Positions 23,130-34,450 of a stretch of 64,000 bases of DNA are shown here, piece after piece; the stretch's first letter is position 1, and every line of letters begins with the position of its first letter. The notes under the pieces were generated by a model that was not told the DNA's origin, ran no database searches, and worked only from the letters and a program-made list of their open reading frames with translations. Both the position numbers and the translations under genes were made by a program. Location of the stretch: positions 36,001-100,000 of the forward strand of contig JAGMWU010000140.1 of assembly GCA_018697195.1 (NCBI GenBank), given 5' to 3'. The DNA is from Certhia americana. Its lineage: Eukaryota; Chordata; Aves; Passeriformes; Certhiidae.

Positions 23130-23386
23130 CGGACATGAAAGGATCAGGCAACGGTAACAAGAAACGTCAGAAATGAGGGAGGGAAAAGCAAATGGCCAGT
23201 GTTGACAAAACAACAGCACACAGTTGTGGTGTTAGGGAGGATCTTGCTTTGGTAACTGAGTCTGTTGGAACCACAATTACTGCATCTAGTGCAGGACTGT
23301 GGGACTGGGGCAGTGCAGGAGAAGTGTAAAAGCCAGCCCTTATCCTCACTGTCAATCCAGTCTCGTCTCTCCATGCATTGAATAAG
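23130..23386 (+). promoter_or_regulatory. FK7 promoter and noncoding exon 1, eroded TATA
   Basis: The promoter-proximal block is present (CAGAAATGAGG..., GATCTTGCTTTGG, GACTGGGGCAGTGCAGGAG). The TATA box has become TGTAAAA (23325-23331). Exon 1 ends near 23,386 with a non-consensus donor, AAG/GTCAAAG. Confidence 0.6.
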
Positions 23387-23782
23387 GTCAAAGTTGAAGA
23401 CCTTTTCTCCTCTACTCCTTCTATTTCCCTCCTTATATGTCTCCACATAACTGTCCATTTTTCTATGCCAGGTATAGGGCTGCTTCTGATGAGAGAGGGA
23501 CAGGACCACAGAAGTGTGCATAGGGAGGGTGGGACTGACCACAGTGAGTGAGGATAGGTGGGTCCCCTGGGCTTGGTTGTGCAGGGAAGGTAACTTCATG
23601 GTAAGTGGAAGGAGAAGCTTGTGCCGGCATCAGGCACACACCTCAAAATTCTGTTCCCATCTTGCTTTCACAGGGCACGCATGCATGGCCTGGTGGCCGG
23701 ACAGAAAACAGGCTGCTTTTCACACATGCCTCATGCCTGTCTTTGATTCTATCTCTGCCAGGTGCACGTGCCGCCCCAAGAC

Positions 23783-24086
23783 ATGTCGGATTACACCCGT
23801 GCGGCCCCGCCAGCCTGCGGCCACACCCCGCTGGCCACCAACAGCTGCAATGAGCCCTGTGTCAGCAGTGCCAGGACTACACCGGGCCATCCAGCCCTCA
23901 CCCGTGGTGTGTGACCCTGCCCGGGCCACATCCTCAGTCCTTCCCACCGAACACCGCCGTGGGAGCCCTCCACCTCTGCTGCTGTGGGGCAGCATCCTCA
24001 GCTCTCAGGAGTGCCATCAACTCTGGGGCTAGCCTCGCAGGCCCAGGGCAGTGGCCACTCTGTGGAACGAGGTGCTTACCTGCTGG
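23783..24086 (+). pseudogene. Feather beta-keratin copy FK7, disrupted
   Basis: The exon starts at 23762 and the ATG at 23783 is intact. This frame stays with the family longer than in most copies: MSDYTRAAPPACG, then [13 protein letters not shown]. It then slips in the DSTV region and stops at a TGA near 23,912. The core and GS-rich tail follow in other frames (NSGASLAGPGQWPL reads out of frame). The terminal TGA is TGG (about 24,084). The 3' flank is the short type, with an eroded signal (CATAAATTC). FK7 is divergent with FK6 and tail-to-tail with FK8. Confidence 0.85.
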
Positions 24087-24394
24087 AAAGCTGCCCCTGA
24101 ACAGGGGCCCTTCCACCTGGATCCCCCTTTTCCCTCTTTTGGATCTCATAAATTCTGCTGATACACGGCCTGTGACTGTGTGTCATCCTTTGCCTTCAGA
24201 CCTCCCAAGGCAGAGCTTGGTTGCCCAGGGCGTGTTTCTGGGAGGGGGTGTTGGAGCTGGTTGGCACTTGGCTGTCAACACAGGCTGGTATTGGCTGTGC
24301 TCCGTGTGCACTGCGTTGACTCTCCGGGGTTTTGAATTTCTCGTCCCAGATGCTCTGAAAGGAATAACAAACACATTCAGAATTCCAATAGGAT

Positions 24395-24860
24395 GGGGGG
24401 AAAGGAACCTTAAGCTCATCGGTTTCCCTCCCTGCCATGGGCCGGGACACCTTACAACCCAGTGCAATTCCCAACACCTGTCTCAGCATGGCCTCAAGCA
24501 CTTCAGGGATCCAGGGCAGCACTAGCATATCTGGACAACCTGTATGCCAGGGCCTACGGTCTATAAAAAAGGATTTCTCGTGACATTACAATCTATCAAC
24601 CATCTCCTGTCAGAGCTGAAGGCACCCCTCTTGTCCTGTCACTGCTATTCTTGTAAATAGCTCTCTCCATCTTGACTGGAATTCCGATCAAGGCCACCAA
24701 TACATCACCCCACAGCTTTACTCCTAGGTCTAGAGACATCCCAATTCCTGCCAGCCTTCCCTCATAGCAAGGGAGATCGCTCCATCCCTCGAGAGAACCT
24801 TGGATCCCTGGACTTGTTCCAATAACGACCGGTTCCTTACTGGCTGAGACCCCCCTGAGT
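24395..24860 (-). mobile_element. CR1 LINE fragment, diverged
   Basis: Antisense CR1 order is seen: GGAACCTTAAGCTCATC, CTGCCATGGGCCGGGACACCTT, then CACTTCAGGGATCCAGGGC and GCCAGGGCCT. It matches the arrangement of the better preserved copy at 43,005 but with more changes. Confidence 0.6.
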
Positions 24861-25294
24861 TGGAGGCAGCTCTGCAGGTGGGTCTTCACCCTGAGCGTGG
24901 CCAGAATCAGGCATCTCCTCCCAGCCAGATGACCAAGATGGTAGAAGCAGCCAGGACACAGCTGGCTTGTCTGGACTGCCAAGCACAGTTCTGGTTCGTG
25001 GCAGGCAATGTCATGGGCAACCCAAGTCCTTGCAGGGCCTGCAGACAATGAATAGAATAGAATTACCTGGAACAGCAGAAAATACCACATAGTCCGGACC
25101 ACAATGCACCTTTTTCTTTCCTCTTAAGCTGAACAATTTGACACAATTACTCAGCACGTGAATGTATCATATGACAAGACAAAGGACCACCTTCCCATCA
25201 GACTCCAGGACTCGATCCCAGCCTAACCAAAGGATTCCCAAAAGAGATGGACACCGCGCAGGGGCTGCCTTCTCACAGGACCTGGGCCCCATGG

Positions 25295-25760
25295 AACACA
25301 CAATGGGTTGCGTGGGTGCCCAGAAAGATGAATGGCCCCACGTGGAACTTCGGAACTTCAACAAAGCCAAGTGCAAGGTACTGACACGCTTTGGGGCAAT
25401 CTCAGAAATCAATAGGGATCTGGGGTCGGATGCTAGCGAGGGCTGCCCTGCACAGGAGGGATCGCAAAATATCCATGGTCACGGGATGCAGCACCCCTGC
25501 TCGAAGGGCAGCTGAAGCACTTGAGGTTTTTCAAGCGGTCAGGAGAAGAGCAGGATCTTGTGGGCACCTTACTGCAGCTTTCCGTACATCACCAGGGTGG
25601 GTGTAAGGACGTTGCAGAGAGACATGAAATCAAGTGATTGGATCAGGGCAGCGAGTTCTAAACTGGAATAGGCTAGTCTGGAGCTGAGGAAGGTTGGGAC
25701 TAAAAGATCTTTAACAATCTTCTTCCAACAAAACCATTCTGGGCTTCCCATGTTAACGGG
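25295..25760 (+). mobile_element. Old CR1 LINE fragment
   Basis: CAACAAAGCCAAGTGCAAGGT at about 25,357 and AAAGATCTTTAACAATCTTCTTCCAACAAAACCATTCTGGG near 25,700-25,742 match CR1 internal and 3' terminal segments in the + orientation. The element lies in the FK7/FK8 tail-to-tail spacer. Confidence 0.5.
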
Positions 25761-26247
25761 GGTCTGTGATGAAGGGCAGCTCAAGGCACTGTGTCCACCC
25801 TTAAGAAACTTTCAGACATGGGATCTGCTGGAGTCTGAGGGAATCCAGTATGATTGCCTGGTACAGAAAACATTCAGTGATGGAGTACTTGGTCTCCAGT
25901 GTTGAGATGGAGAAATGAAAAGAAAGGGAAGTGCAAAACAGAGTGGATGTTTGCCTCTGGAAAACGTAGGGAAATTCCATCCTGACCCAAAGAAGCAGAG
26001 AAATCAGAAACTAACGAGTCATCAGTGCACCTTGAGCACAGCTTTCCAATGACAGCTGTGTGATAGCCAGGTGCAAAACCAGCCCCAACAACCCTCCCAG
26101 AAACACCCTGGGGCAACATCTCTGCCTGGGAGAGAGTCTGAAGGGCAAAGGATGACCAACAGGCAAAGGCGGATGCAGCAGAAATTTAATGAGTCCAAAA
26201 GAGGGAAAAAGGGTGGATACAGGTGGAGGCACGGTGCAGGGGGCAGC

Positions 26248-26559
26248 TTAGCAGGGGAAGAAACCTCGTGCCACAGAGGCCACTGCCCAGGCCGAGAGGC
26301 TAAAAAGCCCCCAGAGTTGGTGGCACTCCCTGAGAGTGAGGATGGGCCCACAGCAGACAGATGTGGAGGATCCCACGGCGGTGTTCTTTGGGAAGGAGCT
26401 GAGGATGGGCACAGGGAGGAGTCACCACCCCACAGGTGAGGGCTGGATGGCCACGGTGGAGTCCTGGCACTGCCTGACCAACAGGGCTCATTGCAGCTGT
26501 TGGCCAGCGGGTGTTGAGGCCGCAGGGCTGGCAGGGCCGGCATGGGGGTAGCAGGACAG
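26248..26559 (-). pseudogene. Feather beta-keratin copy FK8, disrupted
   Basis: The start codon is CTG (26559-26557) where the family has ATG. The remaining context (TCCTGCTAC) is intact, and exon 2 starts at 26577 after a proper CCAG acceptor. One frame gives [12 protein letters not shown] in register, and another gives the core and GVPPTLG. The end aligns to a TAA (26250-26248) in a sequence that otherwise matches the TTCCCCTGCTGA terminus of the family. The short-type 3' side has an ATTAAA signal (TTTAAT at 26185-26190 on +). FK8 is divergent with FK9; coding starts are 2.7 kb apart. Confidence 0.85.
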
Positions 26560-26904
26560 TTTGGGCTGCACGTGCACCTGGCAGATGAGGAAGGGGAAAG
26601 CCAGAGCTCATGGGTGAGTAAGAATCAGCTTGTCACCCCACCATGAGGAAACAAAGGCATTAGTGGATGCAAGTCTGGAAGCCGTATAGTGCTTCTTCTT
26701 TCCTCAGAAGAGCCCTGTCCAGAGCTACCCACAAGAAGATGCCTGCCAGTCCATAGCTGGGAAACCTCTCAGACAAGTCTCAGCGGTTTTCTGATGTTAC
26801 TTCTGATCCTTGATATCACATGGCAAGAATCCATAGAGGACAAAGTAACAGTATAGACTGAGCAACCCCATGGGGGGAGGAGAAAGATGAGGAAAAAGCT
26901 TAGA

Positions 26905-27010
26905 CTCAACTGTTCTCAAGGCGATGGAGGTAAGAGGAGTGAATGAGAGAGTGGGAGAAGGGCCCATTTTTATTACTTCCTGCAATGCCCAAAGCCCACA
27001 GTAACTGCAC
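26905..27010 (-). promoter_or_regulatory. FK8 exon 1 and promoter
   Basis: On the minus strand a TAATAAAAA box (26975-26967) replaces TATAAAA. Exon 1 reads into GAACAGTTGAGTC, a donor with the same extra T as FK3. GGGCATTGCAGGAAG lies upstream of the box. Confidence 0.55.
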
Positions 27011-27499
27011 AAGGAAATAATTCCTGCAGTCTCACCTCCAAGCCAAATAACATTCTACCCAATGGCGCAGTGTGGTTTGGTTTCCATCTATGTTGCCACT
27101 TAATTTCCTCATTTCTGGACATTCCCACTAAGTCATGGAGTCACTTCTATCATGTAGTGGGTGGAAATGCAAGGATTCTTGTGGAGGAACGATCTAGTAT
27201 TCGAGGAACAAAGCCTCAAGGATGACCCATGTTGGAGTTCTGTATACTACTGCCTCATGGATGTGTGGCTCTTGAGACACGCCCCTCTTCCCCCTTTCCT
27301 CATCCCATGATGCATTTTTGTCTGCACACTTATTCATGCTGACTTGGAGGATACCAAGTCCTGCCACACTTGTCATTCTGCGAACACCTGAGCTGTGGCA
27401 GTGCTGCAAGCAGGTAGGATTAGGGCAATGGCCTTGGGGCTGGCCTGCAGCTGGCGGTATGGGCCAGCCCAGTGCTGAAGATGGTTTCCTTGGGTATGG

Positions 27500-27800
27500 A
27501 TGGAGCTGCCCTTGCTGGAAGGGAATTCAGCATGCCTGGGACAGGCCTGCAGGACATCCCACACTCTTTGCTGGTTCTCACACCAAAAATTTAGAGCGTG
27601 ACTCACCATGGGGCAGGAGAGTCTCTCCTGGAGATTTGCCCTACTGAGCATTCCGCCCATCCTGGGACAAGTCCCAGCTGCCCTCCATGTCTGCAGGCAG
27701 GGAAGGTGCATCACTCCTGGTGTAGTTGAAGCTGGAAAGTTTTGCATCAGGACCTTTTTGCGCACACTCCCGCCTGAGCCCTGCATGTGGATTTTGTAGG
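27500..27800 (+). repeat. Divergent-pair central block, copy D (FK8/FK9)
   Basis: Landmarks are TGGAGCTGCCCTTGCTGG, ATTTAGAGCGTGACTCACC, GGAGATTTGCCCTACTGA and CCATGTCTGCAGGCAGGGAAG. This is a well-preserved copy near the midpoint of the pair. Confidence 0.75.
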
Positions 27801-28669
27801 GCTCTCTCTATCACCTTTCCAGATATCAAGACAAGTCTGGACGGTGTTATTCCCTTACATGTTATTCCAATCATGCCTCTCTGAAGAAAAGACACGCACT
27901 GGCTTTCATTCCAATTCTCAGAAGCATTCTGTAGTCGCTGTGGATACAAAAGGGAGTGAGAAAGGCTTTGTTACTGACAACAGTGAACACAAACATCAAT
28001 TCACATACATCATTTCAGAACAGTGGAATGTCCCCATATTAGACTCCTGTTCTGCTTGGGGAAGCTTATCTGTACAGTTGTTCACAAGGGTACCAGGAAC
28101 TCAGTTCCTGACAGCCATTCCTGACTGTAAGGTCCAAGGCCAGGAACCTTGAGATGTCCACCTTTCCGTACCCCTGCCCTCAGGGAAAACTGCCTGTGAA
28201 TACTGGGCTGCCCATGTCCAAGGCTCCCTTTACTGACGACATGTCGAAGAAGACATACTACCCCTCAATGTGATTTCGCTTGATTCAGCTGCAAAGTGGG
28301 CTTTGCTTTTCCAATGCCTGGCAAACGTCCCCCTCCAGAGCAAAGAGCATCAGAGAGGCAGAGAGCAGAAAAATTTACACAGCCTGGCTGCCTGGAGATC
28401 AGCCAAAGCTTGTGACCCTTGCAGAGAGCAGAGAGAGAGGGAAACGAGAAAGCAAGAGAAATGTCCATAAAAGCAGATTATTGATGTCCTCTGATATGGC
28501 AGTGCAAGGCAGGGCTCTTCCTGCAGGGGTTCTGCAAAGAGTGGCTTTTCACTGCCCTAAATGAACATTCACTAGCCTCATCCAGACTTGGGTGATGTGC
28601 CCACACTGACATGGCTCTGCCTGGATATTCTTTGGCGTCACAATCACAGAATGGATCCTGCAATGCAGG

Positions 28670-28877
28670 GCAAGAATGTCAGAAATGAGGAAATAAAAGG
28701 CAGTGTAGATGTTTTAAACAAAATGTGAATCGCTGTCCTGTGTTGGTATTTCTTTGAAGATGAGCTGTTGAAAATAGACCTCTTTGTGCAGGCCTGGGGC
28801 AATAAAAGAGCTATATAAAAGTTGGCTCTTCTCCACTCTCCACATTCACTGCACTCACCTCCAGCTCCTGGAACACG
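28670..28877 (+). promoter_or_regulatory. FK9 promoter and noncoding exon 1
   Basis: TATAAAA lies at 28814-28820, after GGCCTGGGGCAATAAAAGAGC, where the usual GTGCAGGAGC is altered. Exon 1 ends near 28,877. The donor is damaged (CACG/GTGGAG). The intron would end at 29,223. Confidence 0.65.
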
Positions 28878-29245
28878 GTGGAGTTTGAAACACTACGTCA
28901 TGGTCTCCTCTTCTCTGGGATTCCTTAGACATTACTTGACTCTGTCCCATGTAGATCTGCAGAAGCTTTTTGTGAGAGGAGGAAAGAAGTGGGAGGTGTT
29001 GTGACTGTTGGATCAGCAGAAGTATTGCCCCAACTTCATGGGCTCGTTGGGGAAGCCCAGGCAATGAGTCCTAAGGGGGATTCTTGTGAAATGGAAGAGA
29101 ATATGTGCCTCAGAAAACAGCAACAGTTCACAATCACAGTTAAAGGCTTTGGTCCTCATGGTGGAGGTGACTGATCCTTACCTACTCCTGGTTGCCTCTG
29201 CTTTCCACGTACCCATCTGCCAGTTGCCACGTGCAGCCCCAATAC

Positions 29246-29545
29246 ATGTACTGCTACCACCCCGTGCCGGCCCTGACAGCCCTGCGGCCCACCCACTGGC
29301 CAACAGCTGCAATGAGCCCTGTGTCAGGGCAGTGCCAGGACTCCACCGTGGCCATCCAGCCCCTCGCCCGTGGTGGTGGACACTGCCGGGCCCATCCTCA
29401 GTCCTTCCACAGAACACCGCCGTGGATCCTCCACCTCTGCGGGCTGTGGGCAAGCACAGCAGCTCTCAGGGAGTGCCCATCAACTCTGGGGGCTTTAGAT
29501 CTCAGGCCGGGCAGTGGCCTCTGTGGCAGAGGTGATTCCTGCTGA
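29246..29545 (+). pseudogene. Feather beta-keratin copy FK9, frame-scrambled but open
   Basis: From the ATG (29246) to the family stop TGA (29543-29545) the exon is exactly 300 bp and has no internal stop: 99 codons plus stop, the family's usual length. The frame is scrambled, however. It starts MYCYHPVPA rather than MSCYTPCRP, is in register around QCQDSTVAIQP, slips again through the core, and recovers a family-like RPGSGLCGRGDSC end. Compensating indels explain both the length and the garbling. Exon 2 starts at 29224. The short-type 3' side has ATTAAA at 29607-29612. A scrambled keratin with a normal length could be technical or a real divergent product; I favour technical or decayed. Confidence 0.75.
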
Positions 29546-29629
29546 AGCTGCCCCCTGCACAGTGGCCTCCACCTGGATCGCCCCTTTTTTCCCCTCTTTT
29601 GAGCTCATTAAATTCTGCTGGCATCCCAG

Positions 29630-29850
29630 CCTGTTGCCTCTGTGTGTCATCCTTTGCCGTACAGACTCCTCCCAAGGCAGAGATGTTGCCCCAGGGGTGT
29701 TTTATCGGGAGGGGGTAGTTGGGGCTGGTTTGCACTGCTGTCAAACACAGGATGGCATATTGGCTGTGTTCAGTGTGCACTGAGTGGACTCTTTAGGTTC
29801 TGAGTTTCTCTGCCTCTTTGGGTCAGGATGGAATTTCCCAGATGTTTGCC
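29630..29850 (+). repeat. Short-type 3' flank block of FK9
   Basis: TGTGTCATCCTTTGCCGTACAGACTC and GTTCAGTGTGCACTGAGTGGACTCT are shared with the blocks after FK7 and FK11, and in inverted form after FK4, FK6 and FK8. Confidence 0.65.
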
Positions 29851-29859
29851 TCTGGAAAA

Positions 29860-30980
29860 TTTCCTTATAAGCCTGCAGACTTGCGAGACACGAAATTCAA
29901 GGAGATAATGATGAAAGGCATGGCCCTGTTTGGAGACCAAGGGTGGCTTAGGTGAGCCGGTGAGGTGAGCTCTGGATGTGTAAGGGCCAATTCTGATCTA
30001 GCAGGACAGAGGGTGAATGATGGGCTTGAATGAGATAGGAGGCGGATGCTGGTGCCCCTTGTCACTCAAGCTTGCACAGACCGATGGGTGATGGAGCTCC
30101 ATCTCTTCCCCCAGGGTAGCACCAGGGACATTCAAACGTGGCCTAACAGTGTTAATCTCATGCGGTGGCCAGAGTGGGCAAAAAACCAAAGCATCTCGTG
30201 CTGGGTGTGAGGGGCAGCTGTTGTTGTCTTAGAAGTGTCAAGGGCTCATGAAGTGTCCATGTTCCCAAACATACATGGGACCCAGTGTGGAAGCTCCAGT
30301 TCAGGGGGAGGCACATGGGTGCCCCCACCTGGAACAGAGTGAAAATAAACCAAATCAAGTTATGTTCTGTGGGATTTCCCCGGAATTTTCCCCCACCACT
30401 CTTTGTGACTTCCCCCAGCTGACAGGGAGGGAGGGGCCCAGGCTGCGGGACCGCTTTGACAAGACTGCGCCAGCAGCCAAGCCTCATCACAGGGCCTACG
30501 GCTGGAGAGATCTTCCCACAAATCTTGTCCTTTATCTCTCTTCCTTCTTTGCCTTGGCATGTCCCTGGGTGATGTGGTTGCATTTCCACCTTGCAATTCT
30601 TTCATGTTGTGTATTGCCTTGGAGAAGAATAATCAGAATGCTACAGATGTGTTTTCCTGTGCAATCACACTGTTCTACAATAAACCAATTCTCTGTTGTT
30701 ACAAACACCAATCATTCCGTGTTGGTTCTCTCTAATCCATCTCAAGGGATGTATTAACAAGAACCTGGTTACCTTCACCTTCTGCAGTGGCGTCATAAAC
30801 ACCAGAACATGGAGAAGGACAGAAGCAGCAATAAAAAAACTTGGGTTTTTAATAAAGCACATTCACTCTCTCATTTTAAAAGGCTCTCAAAACAACTTCT
30901 CGTAAATCAGTCTCCAGAACCATCCTGAGCAACCCCTCTCCCCTGGAGTCCTGTGGGAGGACTGATAAGAGGGAAAGGAT
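29860..30980. other. Spacer, possible LTR remnant
   Basis: This is the unique part of the FK9/FK10 tail-to-tail spacer. AATAAACCAATTCTCTGTTG at about 30,680 resembles the polyadenylation/U5 junction of a retroviral LTR. No terminal repeats or coding remnants are recognisable, so I do not call an element. Confidence 0.25.
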
Positions 30981-30999
30981 GACACAGGAGGCGTGGCTG

Positions 31000-31410
31000 C
31001 ATGCAACAGAAAGTTATGAGTCAAAAGATGAGAACGGGTCACTCGAGTGGAGGCCTCAGTGCAGAGAGCATCAGGGTGAGATTAGAATCCTCCATCCCTT
31101 GGCTGTGCAGATATGCCGCAGTGTGCACTGGCTTGCACAGAGAGGCAGCAGGGCCAGCGGCTTCCTCCACAGGATGGCGGTGTGGGGCTCACAGCCCAGG
31201 GAGCACAAGGAGCAAGGACACAGGAAGGAAAAGGAGAGAGTGCAGAGGGCAGAGGCACGGATGAGCTGTGCTCCCAAGAGCCCAGGCTAGCCCGCTCCTT
31301 CTGCAAGGATGCTGGGGTGCTCAGCCCTCAGGAAGCAACGAGCGATGCTGGTCCCCAAGGCGGTCCATCCTGGAGTGCTTGGGTTTCCTTCCCCAGGCCA
31401 TGGCAGCAGC
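31000..31410 (-). other. Long-type keratin 3' UTR of FK10
   Basis: The minus-strand copy of the long-type UTR contains GAGGGCTGAGCACCCCAGCATCC and CCATCCTGTGGAGGAAGCC. The polyadenylation signal is eroded to CATAAC (GTTATG near 31,014 on +). Confidence 0.6.
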
Positions 31411-31718
31411 TCAGAGGGGAGGGGCACCTCGTGCCACAGAGGCCACTGCCACCAGGCCCGAGAGGCTAAAGCCCCCAGAGCTGATGGGCAACTACCTGAG
31501 AAGCTGAGGATGCTGCCACACAGCAGCAGAGGTGGAGGATCCCACCACGGGTTCTGTGGGAAGGAGCTGAGGAGGCCCAGGCAGGTCACCACCACCAGGT
31601 GAGGGCTGATGATGACGGTGGAGTCCTGGCACTGCCTGACACAGGGGCTATGCAGCTGTTGGCCAGCGGGGTGGGCCGCAGGGCTGGCAGGGGCCGGCAC
31701 GGGGTTGTAGCAGGACAT
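31411..31718 (-). pseudogene. Feather beta-keratin copy FK10, disrupted
   Basis: The minus-strand ATG at 31718 is in good context (MSCYNPVPA), with exon 2 from 31,740. A single inserted base in the head shifts frame, then the register returns: [13 protein letters not shown] and later LLSSFPQNPWWD are clearly feather keratin core. The frame stays open through the family stop (TGA at 31413-31411 lies in another frame) down to 31,287. Only about three indels separate it from an ordinary copy, so with FK3 it is among the closest to intact. FK10 is divergent with FK11. Confidence 0.85.
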
Positions 31719-32029
31719 GTATGGGGCTGCACAAGTGCACCTGGCAGATAGGGAAGGGGAGACAGGCACAAGGAGTGATGGTGAGGATCAGCCTGTACCC
31801 CACACGAGGATGACCCTGTTGTCTCTCAGCCACAAAAGGCTCCCCTTAAACACGACAAAGTCCCAGATATCCCCACCTAAACAATAGCCTCCGGAGACAC
31901 CTGCAACAGCACAACAGTTTCTGTCTCTGCCACACCTTCTGCCTCCTTTTTCCTCACCCATGGCAAAAAACACCAGCTGAAGACAAGTGAGGCGCATCAG
32001 CGGAGGACAAGGAGGAGGGAGAAATACTC

Positions 32030-32130
32030 CAAACTCACTTACTCCCAAGGAGCTGAGACAGGAGGAGTGATGAGAGAGTGAGGAGAAGGAGGCACTTTAT
32101 TATGGTCCTGAACCGCCCAGGCCCACAGTA
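32030..32130 (-). promoter_or_regulatory. FK10 exon 1 and promoter
   Basis: On the minus strand the TATA position reads CATAATAAAG (32104-32095). Exon 1 ends in GGAGTAAGTGAGTT, where one base appears lost from AAGGTGAGT. The exon 1 CT-rich body is otherwise well kept. Confidence 0.55.
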
Positions 32131-32629
32131 ACTGCACACTGCAAACAATTTTCCTTACAGATCATCTCCAAACAAAATACCCCGCTTAACCACACAAGGT
32201 GTTGTTTGGTTCCATGAACGCTGTCATTTAATTCCTCATTCTGTCATCCCCAGTAGGTCATGAAGATCCCTTTCATGGTTATGGGATGAGAAGACAAATG
32301 ACTTTGTTGCAGGAAGACAGAGTTAAGGTGGACTCAATGATCTTGGAGTCTTCGCCAGTCCCTTGTGTTCTGTGATTTCCAATCATTCTCAGATCCATTG
32401 GCAGGAATCGAGTCTCCAAAGGGCCCTGTCCATCGGCGTTCCTCCCAAGGTTGGGGCAGGTGTTGGGTGTATGGACCGTTCCTTGTTCCTCCTCTCCTCC
32501 TATTCACGATGCCCAATTTGGCTGCACAATGGGAGCCGGACCCGGATGACACACAAGCCAGGCACTTTCCAATAGTGCTGTCAGTGCCTGAGAACAGTGT
32601 GACATGTGAGGGAGCTGACAAGCATCCCT

Positions 32630-32960
32630 TTTCCAAGGCACAGGATGGAGCTGCCACTTGCTGGAGGGGAAGTCAGCCCTGCCTGGACAGGCCTGCAGAC
32701 AATCACACCACTCCTGGCTTGGTCTCACACCAAAAGGCTGACGCACAGCCAACACAAAATTAGAAGCGTGACTTGCCACTGCTATAGGGAGACTATGTCC
32801 CGGAGCATTGCCTACTGAAGGCATTCCTGCCCTCCTGGACGCCATCCCAGCTGCCTCCATGTCTGCCAGGGCAGGGAAGTGCATCGTCTTGGCGTAGTCT
32901 CAGAGCTGCTTTTCTACCCAGGGCCTTCTGAGCACATCTCCTCTCACTGAGATCCCAGGC
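32630..32960 (+). repeat. Divergent-pair central block, copy E (FK10/FK11)
   Basis: Landmarks are GGATGGAGCTGCCACTTGCTGG, CTGGCTTGGTCTCACACC, TGCCTACTGAAGGCATTCCTGCC and GCTGCCTCCATGTCTGC. This is one of the fullest copies. Confidence 0.75.
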
Positions 32961-33589
32961 ATGTGGCATGCAGTTTCCCAAGCGCTCACATGCTGGGGAA
33001 GTGATGAAGGTTTCCAGAGGTTCCTTCCTCTCCAATGGTCTGTGGTTGTTCTCAGCTTGAGGAGGCATTTGGAGCATTTGGAAAGGGTCAGCTTAAGTCC
33101 CAATGCCATGCAGAAGCCATGCAGGATGTGTCACAGGCAGTGGGGTGCGTGTTTTCTGAACCCCCTTCCTTCAGCTCCTGAGCCTACGAGTTGAGTTCCC
33201 TCAACATATCCAGATGTCTTTGACAAGGAAGAGAGTCCATGTGTCCATTTCTGTGCCTCCATCAGCATCTCCTCCTGTTCCTGTGTTTTGCTGACTTTCA
33301 TGGGGTTTTTGAAACCATGAGGTGCCCTAAGATGCTGCCAGCTTTTTGCTCTCTTTTGCTCTTCACGGTTGTGAAGGCACGTTGAATAAGGAGATGCCTG
33401 AGTGGTGGAAGAGTTGGCTGTTGAAGTTGAGGAGTCTGTACATTGATACTCGCATCCTCACAGGCCATCTCTTTCTCCCAGTCCTCAGCGCCTTCCTGAC
33501 TGAAGCACCGCAAAGGCAGCTCAGAGGAACTTCCTTGGACACCAACACTTGTGTGTCCATTCCAGGTCTCACACTTACATTGGGGGGGG

Positions 33590-34450
33590 GGGCCCACTCT
33601 GTTTAAATGTTCCCACAGCGATCCTCCTCCTCTGCTGTGGGGAGGTTTTCCCTATCCTATTTCTGAGGAATAGCAGGAGCGTTGATCCTGTGACAGGAAA
33701 TGTTGCCCCCCCAAAATGAAGACCAAGGCCCAGAAGCCTGGTGAACCTTCCCCTTTCCGTCACCCCTGCCCCAGCTGAAGTGCCCGAGTCAGCCTTGGCT
33801 GAAGCCTCCCTTATGGCAGCTGCTCTGTGGGAAAGATATTCTTGTTTCCACCAGGAGGTTTCCTGAATCAGCTCCAGGTGGGCTTGGCTTTCCAACCCAA
33901 ACTCTGGCCTACTCAGACAGCCTGGCAAAGGATCTGCGTCAGCAAAGGGCATCAAGAGGAAGGGAGAGAAAAGCATTTCCCGGAGAAGCAGTGTCCATAG
34001 TGGGCACGGGTGAGGTGGGAAGGGAGGAGACGAGCAGCAGGGCAGGACGTGCTTGCAAGGAGAGGAGCCTTGGGGTGCTTGGTGCTCGTGTGGGGCAGAG
34101 GCACAGCTGGGGCTGTCCCTGCAGAGGCAGCTGCCAACAGTGGCAAGGCAGTGCCCCCGAGCCCAAACCAGCCCCTGCCCCGCACCAAGGCGACCCTCCG
34201 GCATGGGGGGACCATCAAATGTGCCTGCACGGACCACGCTCGGTCCGGGCATCCTCAGGCCTCGCATGGCACCCGTGAAGGAGCTGCAACACAGACCAAG
34301 CATGTCAGAAATTGAGGAAAGAAAATGCAGCGTTGAGGTAAATCAAACCCACAATGTGTGCGTTAGGGAGGATATTTTGCTTTGGAGGTGAAGGTTGGAA
34401 AATACTGTCCTTGTTGCAGTGCCTGCTGGCCTGGGGCAGTGCATGGAGCA
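33590..34450 (+). repeat. Extended upstream region of FK11, duplicated ahead of FK3
   Basis: This is the partner of 7,900-8,953. CTCTGTTTAAATGTTCCCACAG, CGTTGATCCTGTGACAGG, GGGAGAGAAAAGCATTTCC and CTGCCAACAGTGG appear in the same order. The two copies differ mainly by scattered one-base indels. Confidence 0.65.
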
